Source: Solea solea
Lineage: Eukaryota > Chordata > Actinopteri > Pleuronectiformes > Soleidae
DNA length: 64,000 nt
Assembly (NCBI RefSeq): GCF_958295425.1
Contig: NC_081142.1
Location: forward strand, 2,105,896 to 2,169,895
Reading direction: 5' to 3'
Position 1 is the first letter of the stretch; every line of letters starts with the position of its first letter. Of the stretch, positions 1-12,689 are shown in pieces. The position numbers and the translations under genes are program-made. The notes under the pieces are model-generated. The model had not been told where the DNA came from and did not search any database. It worked only from the letters and a program-made list of their open reading frames with translations.

Positions 1-75
1 ACTCGCTGTTCAATCTGCTTCAGTGGTGTGTGTCTCTCTGGCTTCTGGTCAAGACACCAGCCATGTGTTGTGGAT

Positions 76-145
76 GCACACAGGTAGACATGTCAGTTAG
101 TCACAGACAGGCACACAGGTAGACATGTCAGTTAGTCACAGACAG
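76..145. repeat. Perfect 35-bp tandem duplication (2 copies)
   Basis: Positions 76-110 and 111-145 are identical over 35 bases, beginning GCACACAGGTAGACATG and ending CACAGACAG. There is no spacer between the copies. The perfect identity suggests a recent slippage or short tandem duplication. No coding potential was seen. Confidence 0.95.
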
Positions 146-599
146 GTACGCCAGCCACTTGAATTGACTGGTCACAAAAAGAGAAACACAGAAAACACAT
201 TACCATTACGTAGTGTTAAGTTTTTAGTGGTCAAGGTCTTTATAAATGAATGCATTACAGAGTGAACAGAATTATGTGCTGATCTTTAAAGATCTTCACA
301 GACTTTTTGGCACTTGAACATGATAAAAGAAGAGGCGACAGACACGCCATGAATGTTCACTTTGACTTGAGGATGAAAGTATAAATGAGTAAATTTAGCA
401 CAGGGATGAAGTGTTAAGTTTGTCCACAGATCATAGTGACCTGACGGCACGTTTTAAATTCCTCTTAAAGCTCTGAGGTTTAACATATGGAGGATTTACA
501 TCCATAGGCAAAGGCCTTGCATTATGGAGGGTTAGGGTTGGGGTTATAATTCTCTTATATTATTATTTTAGGGTTAGAGTATTATTCTATTATTCTATT

Positions 600-680
600 A
601 TACTCCTTATTGTAAGTCGCTTTGGATAAAAGCGTCTGCCAAATGACATGTAATGTAAAAATGTAATGTAATGTAAATGA
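600..680 (+). repeat. Teleost dispersed-repeat 3' tail with TGTAA-type repeats
   Basis: It contains GTCGCTTTGGATAAAAGCG followed by TCTGCCAAATGACATG and then ATGTAATGTAATGTAA. I recognise this motif as a very abundant interspersed sequence of teleost genomes, probably the 3' tail of a SINE or LINE. Only the tail is recognisable. The family name is not certain from sequence alone. Confidence 0.7.
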
Positions 681-1041
681 TTAATTCTTACATGCTGGAC
701 CTTTAAGTCAACAGACTCGTGTTAAATGAATTGTGATAGTGTGAAACTGCATTGGTCAGGATTGTATTTATGCACAGTTGTGCAGCTGGCGTCTAAAATG
801 ACAGAAATCTATGTGTTTTTGGGTTGAGCAGTTTATCTGGCTGCAGAGTAGAGCCATTAATGTTTGTGAGTGATTACTTGTGTGCCCTTTGAATTAGTGG
901 GTTCTTCACTCTGGACGACTCAGGCAGCGTGACAACCTGCAGCTAGATTTGTGCTGGATTTAGTTTTAATGATGTTTGAGCAGAGCACACTCGGCGGACA
1001 GAAATCACCTAACTGACTCTGAAGTGCTGTTTTTTTCCCCC

Positions 1042-1062
1042 TGTGTGTGTGTGTGTGTGTGT
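1042..1062. repeat. (TG)n microsatellite
   Basis: Uninterrupted TG dinucleotide run of about ten units. It explains the Thr-His-rich reading frame on the opposite strand at 920-1129. Confidence 0.95.
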
Positions 1063-1469
1063 AGGCGTCATTACAAGCAAGCGTGTGGGTGAGCGCATGT
1101 GTTGAGAGGAAACAGGTAACACAAACCACTTCTGTAAACGGTGGAGTGAGTGCGATCTTGGTTCAGGCATCAGCACACGGCGTGGGGTGTCAGATCCACT
1201 TACGGCAGGTTGTTACCACGTGTTGATTGGCTTTTTTCCCAGGTCGCGACCCTCAGTGAAAGACAGACCAGGTCCCGCATAAACATGATCTGTTAAACCT
1301 CCGGCGTCTCTTTTTTAATTTGTCACGACAGTCTTTAAATCTTTACCTGAAAAGATTCAGGTCATTTAGCTTTAGACTCTAAAGAAGTATCAGATATTTC
1401 AAGTATATGAATTTTCCTGCTAAATGCTCATTGTACTTAAAGTCAACTCTGGTACGCCAGAGTTTTAAT

Positions 1470-1545
1470 GCTGCAATTAAAGACTATTTTGATAGCTGAC
1501 TAGTCATTAATCATTGAAACGATTAATTGGATGATTAATCACACA
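1470..1545 (+). mobile_element. Diverged fragment of a hAT-type MITE (AATCGATTAAT family)
   Basis: The segment contains GCTGCAATTAAAGACTATTTTG and GAAACGATTAATTGGATG. This resembles, with many changes, the terminus of the hAT MITE seen intact at 45350-45727 (read in reverse). Termini and target duplication are not recognisable. It is an old relic. Confidence 0.45.
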
Positions 1546-2767
1546 CTTACTCACGGCTCCCCTTAGTTACCATCTATTAAATTTAGCTTGTTTTACACAT
1601 GTACTAACATACAAGTTAAGTTCATAATTAACAGCCTAGAAGAGCACCAGGCTGTCTAGAGTAGTTACCAAGCTGTCCAGCACTTTGCCTGCATCCATGC
1701 CCTCTTTGCTCATCAGAAGATGTTCTGTTGTTTTCTGGAGGACGCACTCAAGCTAGATCATGATTTGATGAGTCTGTCGTGACACCAGCGTTAAAAAATA
1801 TAACGATATAACCAACAATTAAAAGTGTCAGCATCTGATTTTGTCATCAATTTTTGTCAATTTCTGCACCGTCAGTAAACTGGAGCAGGAGGCAGCGTGT
1901 TTGGGTCTGCACATGGAATCATAGCAACATCCTTCTTCATCATATTCCTACACTCTTCCTCAGATCTGTTTTTCTCCTGAGTTGATAAAAGCAGAGTTTT
2001 CCCGTCAGTGAACCCAAAGCCGTCACTGTTCACACACGAATGTTCACACATACTGTACACGCTCGCCACCCATTTGTGCCGTGAACTCACTCAGGCGTAA
2101 TAACATCGCTTGTGTTGCCACAGTGTAGCTACAGATGGGAGCAATTATGGTGCTGTGAAAATATTTCCTGAAGTACGGCACTGTTTTGACTCGTGGGACA
2201 GCGGGATGCAATCACTCAGTAATTGAGGTCCATGAAAACATCAATGAGGCGAAGGCGAGGTTGTGCCATTCCTTCTGCGGCGTCACGTCAGTGAGGATGT
2301 CGGTCACCGCGTTAGACAGGACACACTCAGGCAGTCGGACTGATGTGAGGAAAGAAAGTTTAAATTTACAGCCGTGGTCTGTTCTAATTCCCTTCTAATT
2401 GCTGCGGGTTTGGAGAGAAGCTTGAGCTGCGGCTTTGTAGGAAGGACTCGCATAGTTGGCAGCTGGATAAAGCATCAGGACTCACTGTTAAGTCCATTCT
2501 TTAAAACATCACTTTTAGATAAAAATGAAATGAAAGCTCTGTTTTAAAGGTAATCCCTGTCCATACTAGGAAGTTGATTGTCTTTGCAGTTGTTTGCTTA
2601 GTTTCAGACAATATTATGCTGGTTCCATCCAGGTCATAGTCATCCTCTGTAGTTAGCAGTTGCTTGAATAAAGTGGAAGTTGTTTCACCTCTCATCCAAG
2701 AGGGTCTAGCATTTTACTCTGTTACTCCGAGGGTTAGGGTGCAGAAAAAGGGCTATTTACTATTCCT

Positions 2768-2820
2768 AAGCCGTACTGTACCAAACTGAACCATTCCGCT
2801 CGATGGAAACACGGCTTTAG
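2768..2820 (+). repeat. Fragment of a teleost MITE-like repeat (TACTGTACCAAACTGAACC)
   Basis: The motif CCGTACTGTACCAAACTG, followed by CCGCTCGATGGAAACACGG, is the recurrent border of a fish nonautonomous DNA-element family. Only one end is present. The family assignment is from memory of the motif and is tentative. Confidence 0.4.
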
Positions 2821-3794
2821 TATAGAGACAACAAGGGTGAAAAGAACACATATTTCATTTATTAAACCAATGATGAGACGAGGTTTTTCACAGCAGATAA
2901 GAACCAATCAGGAAGTGAATACAGGAAAGTCATTGTTTTCTAAAGTCTTTGTTTTTGCCCATCTACACTAAAACGCAGCCCCAGAGTTGTCAAATGAAAA
3001 TGGCAGTAACAATCTGCTTTTATGCAGGCGGCATGTATACTGTCACAGACAGACGAGTGTGCATGGCCTAAGTCTGATGACTGATGGCTGAGACAGACAG
3101 GAAATGAGAACGTATAAGTAATAAAGGTATAGTAGTTGTTTTTTGGTTTCCTCCTTCAGACTGACTCAGAGGGTTCAGTAACCTTGTTGCTTCCCGTCTT
3201 AACTCCCTCCACTGTCACTGTTGCAAGTCACACACACACACCAAGGGCATACAGAGAGAGGCAGGGTGCTGGAGAATAGACAAGCAGAGATAGAGGAAGT
3301 GTGGTGTATTGCTTAGACATCCCTCGACACCAGAGTGCGTAGTAACTCACACATCTCTGCCCCCCCCCCGAGGAGCTTCTGACTTAAAGAGGAAAGCTGA
3401 TTCCCTGCAGTGAGTAAGCTCAGCTGATTAAATACGAGGACCTTAAAACACACGACATGTGTGTGTGTGCTTGCGGGAAAACATGAAACACTCTTATGTT
3501 GTGTGCAGTGTTTATTTATTTCATTTTTTTGCCAGCTTTAAGACGATAAGAATAGCAGCTTGTGCCTCTTGTGGAGGTGCGAGGACTCCGAAAGGGCTTT
3601 AGGTCTTTTATCTCACTGCATCCTCTGAGTCCAACCCTCTGCTCCTCACATCTTCTTCCCCACAGTGGCATCATCAGAGGGAGAGAGAGAGAGAGACAAG
3701 ACAGGAAGGAGAATAGACTAGAAAAACAGATCGACCCCAGTGACCCTTCACAGAGCCACAGGTCCTCACTGTGTGTGTGTGTGTGTGTTCTTAT

Positions 3795-4325
3795 ATGGGT
3801 ATGTTTATGAGGACCAAAAAACTTATAAAGCATAGGGAGTCAGGACATTTTGGGAAAGTGAGGACATTTTGGTTGGTCCTCACATTGTGTCACTCCTTAA
3901 AAGGGCTTTCTGATGGTTAAGACCTGGTTTTCAGGCTAGGCATTTAGTTGTGATGGTTAAGGTTAGGCTCAGGGGCCGGGGAATAGGAGTGGGGAAAAAC
4001 ATCGGTATTTGCGATGCATCGCGATTCAGACGTGAGGATTCTGGATCAATTCACAAATGTCCAAATTCCGATTATTTAAATGAAAAATAACGTAGAAAAG
4101 ACGGAACTCTGCGCTTTTTCCCCTCAACAACGAAACCAAAACAGATGTCACGACCTCGCGGGTGAAAGACGGTAGGAAAGTAATTACAGGGGATGCTTGG
4201 AAATCTGTTGCCATCCTGGCCCCTGAATCAGTATCGAATCATGAGGCACCTTGAGATTCCCACCCTTACAGGGGAATGCATGTCTATGAGGGTCCTCACT
4301 ATGAATGCAGCGCAAACGTGTGTGT
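3795..4325 (+). repeat. GTCCTCAC/GGTTAAGG dispersed repeat, copy 1 (interrupted by hAT MITE)
   Basis: The copy contains GAGGACATTTTGGTTGGTCC, a TTAAGACCTGG block, a TAGTTGTGATGGTTAAGG block and, after the inserted element, TATGAGGGTCCTCACTATGA. The same blocks occur in the same order at 44900-45105 and 45110-45775. Together they define a dispersed family with telomere-like GGTTAGG runs. The inserted hAT MITE occupies 3984-4268. Confidence 0.75.
3984..4268. mobile_element. Nonautonomous hAT element (285-bp MITE) nested in the host repeat
   Basis: The left end reads TAGGAGTGGGG and the right end is the inverse of TAAGGGTGGGAATC, so the outer ten bases match 8 of 10. The flanks are CCGGGGAA on the left (3976-3983) and CAGGGGAA on the right (4269-4276), an 8-bp duplication with one mismatch. 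An 8-bp target duplication is the hAT hallmark. The interior contains diverged GATACGAT/ATCGCGAT-type motifs and no usable transposase frame. The host repeat reads continuously across the insertion point. Confidence 0.8.
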
Positions 4326-4839
4326 ATGTGGGTGCGTGCAGAGTTGCTATCTTTTAAAGATGAAGTGAAGTGAAGTGAGATTTTGGGTGGTCGGCTGGTT
4401 TACATATAGCCTGTAGTTTCTTTATGAATTTGGTTTTTACTCACATAAAAAAATACAGAAGCTGAGTGAAAGCCAAGATCCTTCCTGGTTTTATGTTCTT
4501 ACATCAAGACGAGGTTCCAATCTTCAAAAGCCCACTGATGGGGTTCTTTTACAGTGAATGAGGCCCTGCTGCAGCGGTGATAGCTCAGAAAATATACTTT
4601 ATGAATTCTGAAAAGGAAAAGAAAAGAGGAATCCATTTCAGAAGAAGGACTACTCACTGTGTGTCATATACAGTTTACAAAAAAAAGACATATAGCTTCA
4701 CTGTGTGTTGTCCCTTAAACTAACTGCACATTTTTCAAAAGGAACAAGAAGTTTATTTCTCAGTTTCAATGAAATATCATTATGAAAGTTTAACATTAAG
4801 GTTGATTTTAATTAGCCAGAGATCACAGGTATTCACCTA

Positions 4840-5235
4840 AATCTGTTCACACTGTCACATTATGAGGACTTGTCTTTTTTATAACGTCAATTATTACATT
4901 TTAAGGTGAAGACATGTATGTTTCGGATAAGGTTAAGGTTAAAGTTAAGGTTAGGTTAAGGGTTAGGATTAGGCCAGTAGTAGTTATGGTTAACAGAGAG
5001 TCAGTCTCCAGGAAATCAATTTAAACAACTAATTTCTGAAGCTCTGCTTAAGGTTTGTGATTAGATTTGAGTTGTGATTTTAAGGTTTAAGGTTAAATGG
5101 ATTTCTTTGGTTAAAGTTAAGGTTAGGCAGTTACTAGTTATGGTTGCAGTGGTGATAAGGTTTTGGTTTGACTGAAAGTCAATACAGCGTCCTAACAAGG
5201 ATAACTATGTGTACATGTGTTTGTGTTAGTGTGTA
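4840..5235 (+). repeat. Diverged GGTTAAGG-rich dispersed repeat, copy 2
   Basis: It contains TTATGAGGACTTGTC, GGTTAAGGTTAAAGTTAAGG, repeated AGTAGTTATGGTTA blocks, and near the end GCGTCCTAACAAGGATAACT followed by a TGTGTTTGTG stretch. This resembles the GTCCTCAC/GGTTAAGG family but is more diverged than the other copies. The telomere-like hexamers are imperfect, so this is not an interstitial telomere array. Confidence 0.5.
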
Positions 5236-8074
5236 GTAACCACTACTTTCCCTAGAGGGCTGAACCATTAAAGATTTTGGAACAATGCCATTAGTGAATC
5301 TCAAGGGTTCCTTGACTGTTTGATTCATATCTTTGCATTTTCATCCTCGTCTTAGACACATAAATATGACCTAAATAAAAATTGGATGTCAAATCAAAAC
5401 CACAATTGCCTCATCTGTCAGTCGCTATTTGATATTTTTGTTTAGCCTTCGTTGCAAAACTGCAAGTCAGGACTTGTCAGTGAGCACATGCACAGGAGGA
5501 GGGAGAGAGCGACTGAAGACCATGTCCAGTGCTGAATAATAGTTCACCAGTAAGCTGGAGGTGATGCCAGCAGACGACTGTAACTCTCCTCTCACACCAC
5601 TGCGTATTGTTTTTGTGTCTATCATTCAGACAGAAATCGACCCAGGTCATTTCTCCCTAACTCCCCGCATCCAAGAACACTTTTCCTCCTTCTTGCAACA
5701 CATCAATAACACATCACTAACACATCAATAACAACATACCTCTTTTTCTCACACTCACTCCCTCTCTGTCTCCGTTGTCACACTCTCTCGCTCTCTCCTC
5801 CTCCACATCCTCCACTACTTCCTCCCCTGCTCTTCCCGTCTTTGTCACTTCTCTCGTCAGCCTCTTTCTGTCTCTTTCAAGTCTTGGGTTTGTCGCCACG
5901 CCTCAGTATCGATCACCATAAACCCCCGGTTAGTGCGGGTCAGCTGACAGCTGCTGCGATCCTGAAGGATGAGGTTTCGGACTCGGGATGTGTCGCGATG
6001 GCACGTCCGCCTGCGAGGCCTTGGCCCGTGTCACAGCGGAGACATTTCATTAAAGGTGGACTGTAAATTAACACAACGGGCAGGTGGACGGAGCAAGAGT
6101 CAATTCAATCTCCCGGCAAAAGCCTTAATGATTTAATCATTCTGCTGAACTTTTACAGTAGATGTTTCGTACGACATCCACAAATTCCGAGCTGGAAATG
6201 TTAACATAAAAACAAACTGGCATGTGTTTGCAGCTGGTGGGTGTATGAGTGATGTACGTGAGGATGCAGCATGTGAGAGGGATTAAGCTGAAATTGCCTG
6301 GTTCATGATTTGGGAATGAGAGATATGAAGCCTCTGGGCACATCGTTAAACTAATGCTATGCAGTCCTCGACTCCAATTTATTGCCTGTGACATGTTTGT
6401 GAATATTTATTATTGCTCTCCAAGTTCTGCTTTTGGCTTTGCACCGAAAAGGAGAGGATCAATTACCAAATGAAAACAGCAGCCGACTCCGTCGCCCATA
6501 AGTCAGGAGCGAGCGAAGGAATAAAAATGACACCCTACTGAGAAACCCACATGTGTACACGTGCACACATGGAAAAACAGCCACAGCCCAGTCGCTGTGT
6601 TTGGACTGGATGCGGCCGATAGTGCTAATGGACTTGCCTTTGCAAAGCTGAAGATTGACCAGATTGGGGGGAAAACAAGATCTCCTGATAGAACTAAAAC
6701 CATAAATGTAATGAGGAGCAGCAACACATGTGCGAGGGCTGTGAGGGGAAAAAAAACTGCATAAAATCCTGTCGCTCTTGATTACATGGCAGCAGGAGGG
6801 ACTCAGGCCCCCACTGATGATTTTAACACATAGCTTACCCCTCTAAGCAACTCCACATTAACCTCATTTACCCCAAACAGAGACGTTTCTTTAAGTGCAA
6901 AAAGAAGAAAAGAAACCACGATGGGAGAATAGTAGAGTCAAGCTGGGGGAGGGATGGAGGTAGGGGGGGAGAGGCGGAGGAGAGGAATTTATACGCAGCA
7001 CGAGAGTCGTGCAGGTATGTAATTACGCAGTCATCATCGCAAATCCGTGACTCTGAGCCAGGAAAAAGCCTGCTCTGCCCTCACTAATAATGGAAGACTT
7101 GAATCTATTAACAGCAGGATTTTCTCTCTTTTTTTGCCATTTGCTGTTTTTATGGAGTTTTAATTGCAAACACATGGCTGGTGTGCATAAAACTTTTCAC
7201 ATATTGATCATTTGGGTGCGAGAGAGACACGTCTGACTGGCCCTCTGGAGCCAAATGGGGGAGGGAGGGTGAGGGTGTGTGTAGTTTTTAATATATTGAT
7301 CTTTATTTTATCGTGGAGTCACGCTGAAGTCTCCAGCAGCTTCCCCCCTGCAGTCGTGCACTGAGAACCCTTTAGGTGGGGGGTGAGTGACTGTAAATGG
7401 TTTTTACAATCATCCTGAAAGTAAACACAGTTTACGAGCAAACCAGGTTTAGTCCAAATAAGGAGTTCTGCGGCTTTTGGACCTCGCTCTCTTTTTTATT
7501 TAAAGTGCTTTTATTCTCCCTCTGTTTTTTTTCCCCATCCTTAAACAGATTGGTGTTTGATTCACAGCTCACTATAACATGAGGTGAGAGAGAGAGAGGG
7601 AGAGAGGGAGGGAGGGAGTGTTGAGGAAACAGATGTATAATTTATCTGCTGAAAGAAAAGTAATAATGGATATAACAAAGTGTGGACAGGAAAAAAAAAA
7701 ACACTTTAAATCAGCTTTTCTTTTCCCACACATCCAATTTAAATCTCATTTGGCGATGGTTTAAAATGTCATTATTATCACATCTGCTGATGGTTGTCTG
7801 AACGCTCTAGCTGCTCAAATCAGATTTCAAAGTGTCTCTGGCCTCACGTTAATGGTGACACGCAGCAACAACGTCAAAACTGCAATACATCACGGTTTCC
7901 TTCATCACACGACGAAGACTCAGCAAGTTCTGATGCACTTCCACTTATCCTGCGTTTCACAAACGTTTGTAAAATAAAATAAGGTTGAGTTTTGGTCTAA
8001 AATGTCTTCTTGTAGCTTTTTCTGCAACATCGCAAACCACATGAATACAGTTCATCACAGTACTACTAGAACTG

Positions 8075-8578
8075 TATACTACTCAACTCAATTCTACTCA
8101 GTTTGGTTTTAGTATCTCCTCCACGTGGGCGGGGTCATCAAACCACGACTGCGCAAAACTGCCGTGATGTTGTTTTATATGCGACACAAACGCACAAAGC
8201 AGTTGTTTTCGATGTAACTGAATCATTAGAATCAGTTCATTAATCACGATCGGCAGCTTTCAGCAGTGCTGTCACTGAATACACCAGACTCCTCTGGTAA
8301 ATATAGAGATTTTAGACATTTCCTATGCTAAATGTTGGAGATTAACGCATGTTTTCAGGATTCTTAAGTCTTTTTAACTGATCTACAGTTCGTCATTGTT
8401 CGGTTTGATTCTTGTGTCGGACGTCGCACTCATGACTCTTCCAGTCATGAAACTCTGTTGACGCTCAGCTTACTTGAAAATTCGGCGACCAAAAAATCAC
8501 TAACCCAAATGGAAAAACAAAAAAATTAGAGTAGAGTCGAGCCAGTTCCAATAGAACTATCATGGAAAAGCACCATTA
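8075..8578. mobile_element. Diverged ~500-bp dispersed DNA-element-like repeat, copy A
   Basis: The copy shares colinear blocks with 18490-18940, including CAAAACTGCCGTGATGTTG (CGAAACTGCCGCTACGTCG in copy B), ATCAGTTCATTAA, GATTTTAGACATTTCCT, TGCTAAATGTTGGA and the ending AGAGTAGAGTCGAGCCAG. The AGAGTCGAGCC end is typical of fish nonautonomous DNA elements, perhaps Harbinger- or hAT-like, but I cannot name the family. No transposase frame was seen. Confidence 0.7.
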
Positions 8579-10595
8579 GACACCAGATAATACAATTAAC
8601 CACACAAAACAATTTCAGCACAGAGAGAGAAAACTTTCCCTCTCTATTTGACCTTTTATTCCCAATCAGGTTTTAGGATAATTGATGCAGAAAAACGTGC
8701 TTCAATCGGCTTCTGTTAAATTACAGGATGAGATTTTCACCTACATCGTTACCAAAGCAACCCACGCAGACAGGTTGTTTATGTCTGGACTTACAAATCC
8801 AATTTAATCACTCGCAATTAACAGTGTGGACAGTCTACCTGAAATGATATGATTTAAGAAAAGAAATTAGGACGAGGTGCTAAAACCTAGAAACAAAACA
8901 GTGGCTGCTGGTTTTCCCGGGAAGGAAAAGTAAAGAAAGATAACGAGCAAACTCAGCGAGCCGTGGGTGCAACGGGTGTGTTTGTCGTCTCTTATTAACA
9001 CGCTCACATTCATACATTCATGCACACCTATTCACACTCACAGCACACGTGCCTTACCGCGTGCACCCCTGCGTTAACATGCAGAGAAAGCGTGGATTGT
9101 GAGGATGAAAGTGCCTCAGATCAGTGGCTGTGAACCGTCACAGTGGTAACGTGTCAGGTTCCACCGGGACGCTGTGAAGTCTCTGTGTTCTGCGTTGACG
9201 TGCCGTGTTTCTGAGACGTGGATTTTCCGCAGCTGTCAAGCGGCATGAGTTCCCCCGTCTGGTTTTTGATGAAGGAACTTATTGAACTGCATGCAGCCTG
9301 AAATACGTCCTAAATTAATTAATTAACACCTACAAACACCTCCACACAGTAATTAAAAGTGATGCAGGAATAAATCAAGTGAACCAGGCTTCTTGGTTTC
9401 TCTGGTGATGAATTTTTCCACTTAATTACAACCTTGCTTTTCCCTCAGTAAATCTGGTCATCAGCATCATCAGAATTTGTTCATAGGAGAGGCTTTTTTG
9501 TTCCTTCTTTTCCCACTTGTTAAACATCCGTTGACCCGTTAGATTAATCTTGCAGACTCTTTTATGGGCCCTAAAACATTACACATTTGCTTGTTGAATC
9601 ACTCACATTCACTCTTGGTTTCTGTGGACGGATATTAGGGAATAAAACATTTCAGATACTAATATATCAGCGGGCTATCCTCAGATGTTATCAAACCCCA
9701 GTGCCAAAGAAATTGTAATTACGGTGTAATATTTTAAAGTTAAGCAATTCATTTTATCATAAAAAGATAACACAAGCAGGACCAACTATGGAGAACTTAA
9801 ATTACATTTAGTGTGTTGGATGTAGTGTTATCAAAAGGTAATACTGCATTTTGTAATTAATAAATTACGCCTCAATTTGGAGGCGTAATGGGGCGGAACC
9901 TAACATGGAATTGTGAAAATGGAAAATAGAGAAGCATAGTATTACTTCCCCGGGATTTTAACTTCAGGAAACACGTATGGATTCAGCTCACATAAACAGC
10001 TTTATTGTCATGAACAGTAAGCAAAGTTGTTGCCACAGCATTTCACAGTTACATTTCACATCATTAACAGTCACACTTGACTTTGCCTACAGTACAGTGT
10101 ACATCACATGTTACATAGTTTCTAGTACTTGGAGATGAAATGAGATGTTTTTACATGTTTCTTCACCATAACGTGAATAAACTAGACAGAATGTAAATGG
10201 ACAACGTGCAATAACAAATCCACTCTACACTGCACTGAAAAGGGCAATGTGCAAATTTCAATGACACTTTATATCACTGCCGCTTTGCATTGATATATGT
10301 TTGATGTCTATTTGTGGTTGCACTTAATGTATTGCCGTGTATCACTTAGTATATATTACTGTATATTACTGTTTTTATGTGTTACTTAAGGTACGTTTTA
10401 TAAATGAGTGTGTGGCACACTTACATATGAATATGTACAATAGAAATAAATAAACATTTAAACAGCTAGATGTACATCATGATACATAATAACTGTATCA
10501 TGCATTTGTACATAAATGCACATTTATCCTTCATTGTAAATATCTTTCTAAATATTGAAAACATCAAAAAAAATCAGTAGAGAATAATCAGGGTC

Positions 10596-10925
10596 AGACG
10601 GCGGTACAGTGGTTTGCATTACTGCCTCACAGCAAGAAGGTCACCGGTTTGTATCCCAATTTGACCAAGGGCCATTTTGTGTGGAGTTTGCGTGGGGTCG
10701 CTCAGTGCGCTGCAGCTTCCTCCCACTATCCAAAAACATGCAGATTAGGGATTAAGTCAGATTAAGACACTTTCAATTGACTGTGAGAGTGGATGGTTGA
10801 GTGTCTCTGTGTGTTTGCCCTGCGATGCACTGGCAGCCTGTTCAGCGTGTACTCACTTTTCTCCATATGTCATCATGTGGAGGGTAAAGCAGTGGAAAAT
10901 GAATGAATGAATGAATGAATGAATG
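10596..10925 (+). mobile_element. tRNA-headed SINE-like element, copy 1, with (GAAT)n tail
   Basis: The head GCGGTACAGTGGTTTGCATT resembles a tRNA A-box region, and GGTTTGTATCC at 10646-10656 resembles the B box. The body contains TGTGTGGAGTTTGCGTG, CTTCCTCCCACTATCC and AAAAACATGCAGATT, the recognisable core of a common teleost repeat. The 3' end is a (GAAT)n tail at about 10900-10925. A second copy lies at 17511-17815, and tail fragments lie on the opposite strand at 37396 and 43481. Confidence 0.75.
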
Positions 10926-11139
10926 ATGTCTATAAAATAAAAAGTAATGCAAAGCTAAACCCTGTTGTAGCTGGACTGTTCTCAGATGCCATACATCACT
11001 TCGACGACAGCAGTAACATATCCGTGGAAATTAAAACGATGAAACTTATGAAAGTGTGATTATCTTCCGGATGCATGCTTCTAATCAAATCATCATCACT
11101 GAAGGTGGTGTGAAAATTACCCTTCATCTGACTGTCTGT

Positions 11140-11168
<29 letters not shown>
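11140..11168. repeat. (CA)n microsatellite
   Basis: Uninterrupted CA run of about 14 units. Confidence 0.95.
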
Positions 11169-11171
<3 letters not shown>

Positions 11172-12025
11172 TTCACAAGTCGAAAGCGCCGCCAGACTGT
11201 GATCATAGGCCGAGCAGATACACAGTCGTCTGCCAGTGTTCTAATCAAGGGAAATGTTCAACAACTGGCGTGAAGCTTGCAGGGATTTTCATTAATTTCC
11301 CTGACTCACCAGCAGAATGGGAGGAGGGAGAGAAGGTCAGAAATGAGCGAGAGGAAGATAAAAGGAGGAAACTTAAGCCTCTTCCTCATTTTTGAACATT
11401 TAACAGGAATACCCAGGATTTGTGAACCTGGGTGAACCTGCTGATAAAAGGCAATTCATTCCATTCCCATTGCTTGTGCTTGTTCTGCCCTGTGGTGTTT
11501 TGTTTTTTTTTACCTGCGCATGAACGGTGACGTCATGAATGTTCCTGAAACAAATACAAGTAGGAGGAAGAAATGTGTTTTTTTTTCATTTTCCTATGTG
11601 TCGTTGAGTCAAAGTTATGATTCATTTTATATCCCATTTTTAGCAGTGATATAACGTAGCAATAATTGTGCAGAAGTTACAAAACAGACCGCTTTTCTTT
11701 GCTTTTTGTTCATAAAAACGAGCCGAGTGAACTTTGTTCTAAATTTCACATATCAATCCAATTTTAAACATGTTGAGTACTTTTTGCTCTGGTTTAGTTG
11801 GTGAAAATGATTTTTTTTTCATCAGATTGTCTAGATTGTGCTGAAAAAAAGGATATAAGACACTCTATTTTGCACATTCTTATAGCTTCTGTATATTACT
11901 ATATGTTTAAAAAAAAAAAGCAGCTGCTCTGTGTTCTAAGGGTTAAACCAACTGATGAAATTTAAAAGAATATTGAGCTGCAAAACGAAGGTTTGGTAGA
12001 GACGTTCAAGGCTAAACTAAGCGCC

Positions 12026-12340
12026 AAATCATCTTATCTTCATCAGGCAAAACCTGTTTTTTATATATACATATTAACCTTTTTTCTAATCCAATCTATT
12101 ATGGCACATTTAAGAGAAGTGCCCATTTTAAAAAGTTATTTGAATTTGCCACAGAATATTGACTTTTGACTCACTTCACCTTTTTTTTTCAATTTAGTTG
12201 AAAAACATGTAAGAAAAAGATTTATTTTGAATGAATCTGTCCGCAATTTACTGATCAGTGACCTTTTTTTGACTTTTTGAGTTACAGACAGACAGAAAAT
12301 CCCTTAATGGAGACATTTCTGTTATTGAAAAGAGTAAACG
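12026..12340. repeat. Dispersed repeat shared with 15818-16600, copy A
   Basis: Two blocks recur in the same order in both places. The first is ATCTTCATCAGGCAAAAC (12035-12052 here, 15830-15847 in the other copy). The second is a T-run followed by ACTTTTTGAGTTACAGACAG, then AATCCCTTA and GGAGACATTT. The two copies are diverged, and the spacing is larger in copy B. The family is not identified. Confidence 0.5.
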
Positions 12341-12689
12341 TATGGTTCACTAGGAACATTCAAGGCTAACAGCTATGCTTGTGGCAGGACATATCTGTGC
12401 ATCATAAATAATGAAACAGACAAAAGAAATGTTCCCACTGATGCCAGTTGGAGCTGATAATTTGATAAAAAAAAAAAAAAAAATGCATTATAGAGTCATT
12501 TTACCTGGGAGCAGTTCATTTTGACATCAAATTTTGATTTATTTGTAACTATAGTCTTTAGCTTTAGTCATATTTTAGTCTAGAATCCGTAGTAGGACTG
12601 CGTGTTAAAATCCCTGGAGTATCAGCACATCAGTAGGAATCATCCTGGGTGACCTGCGGGTGTGTGTCACACTAGAGGCCCCATGCGGT

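Noticed and set aside
4920..5160. Interstitial telomere array (GGTTAAGG, GGTTAGG runs)
   Set aside because: Units are irregular and embedded in a dispersed repeat also seen at 3.8 and 45 kb.
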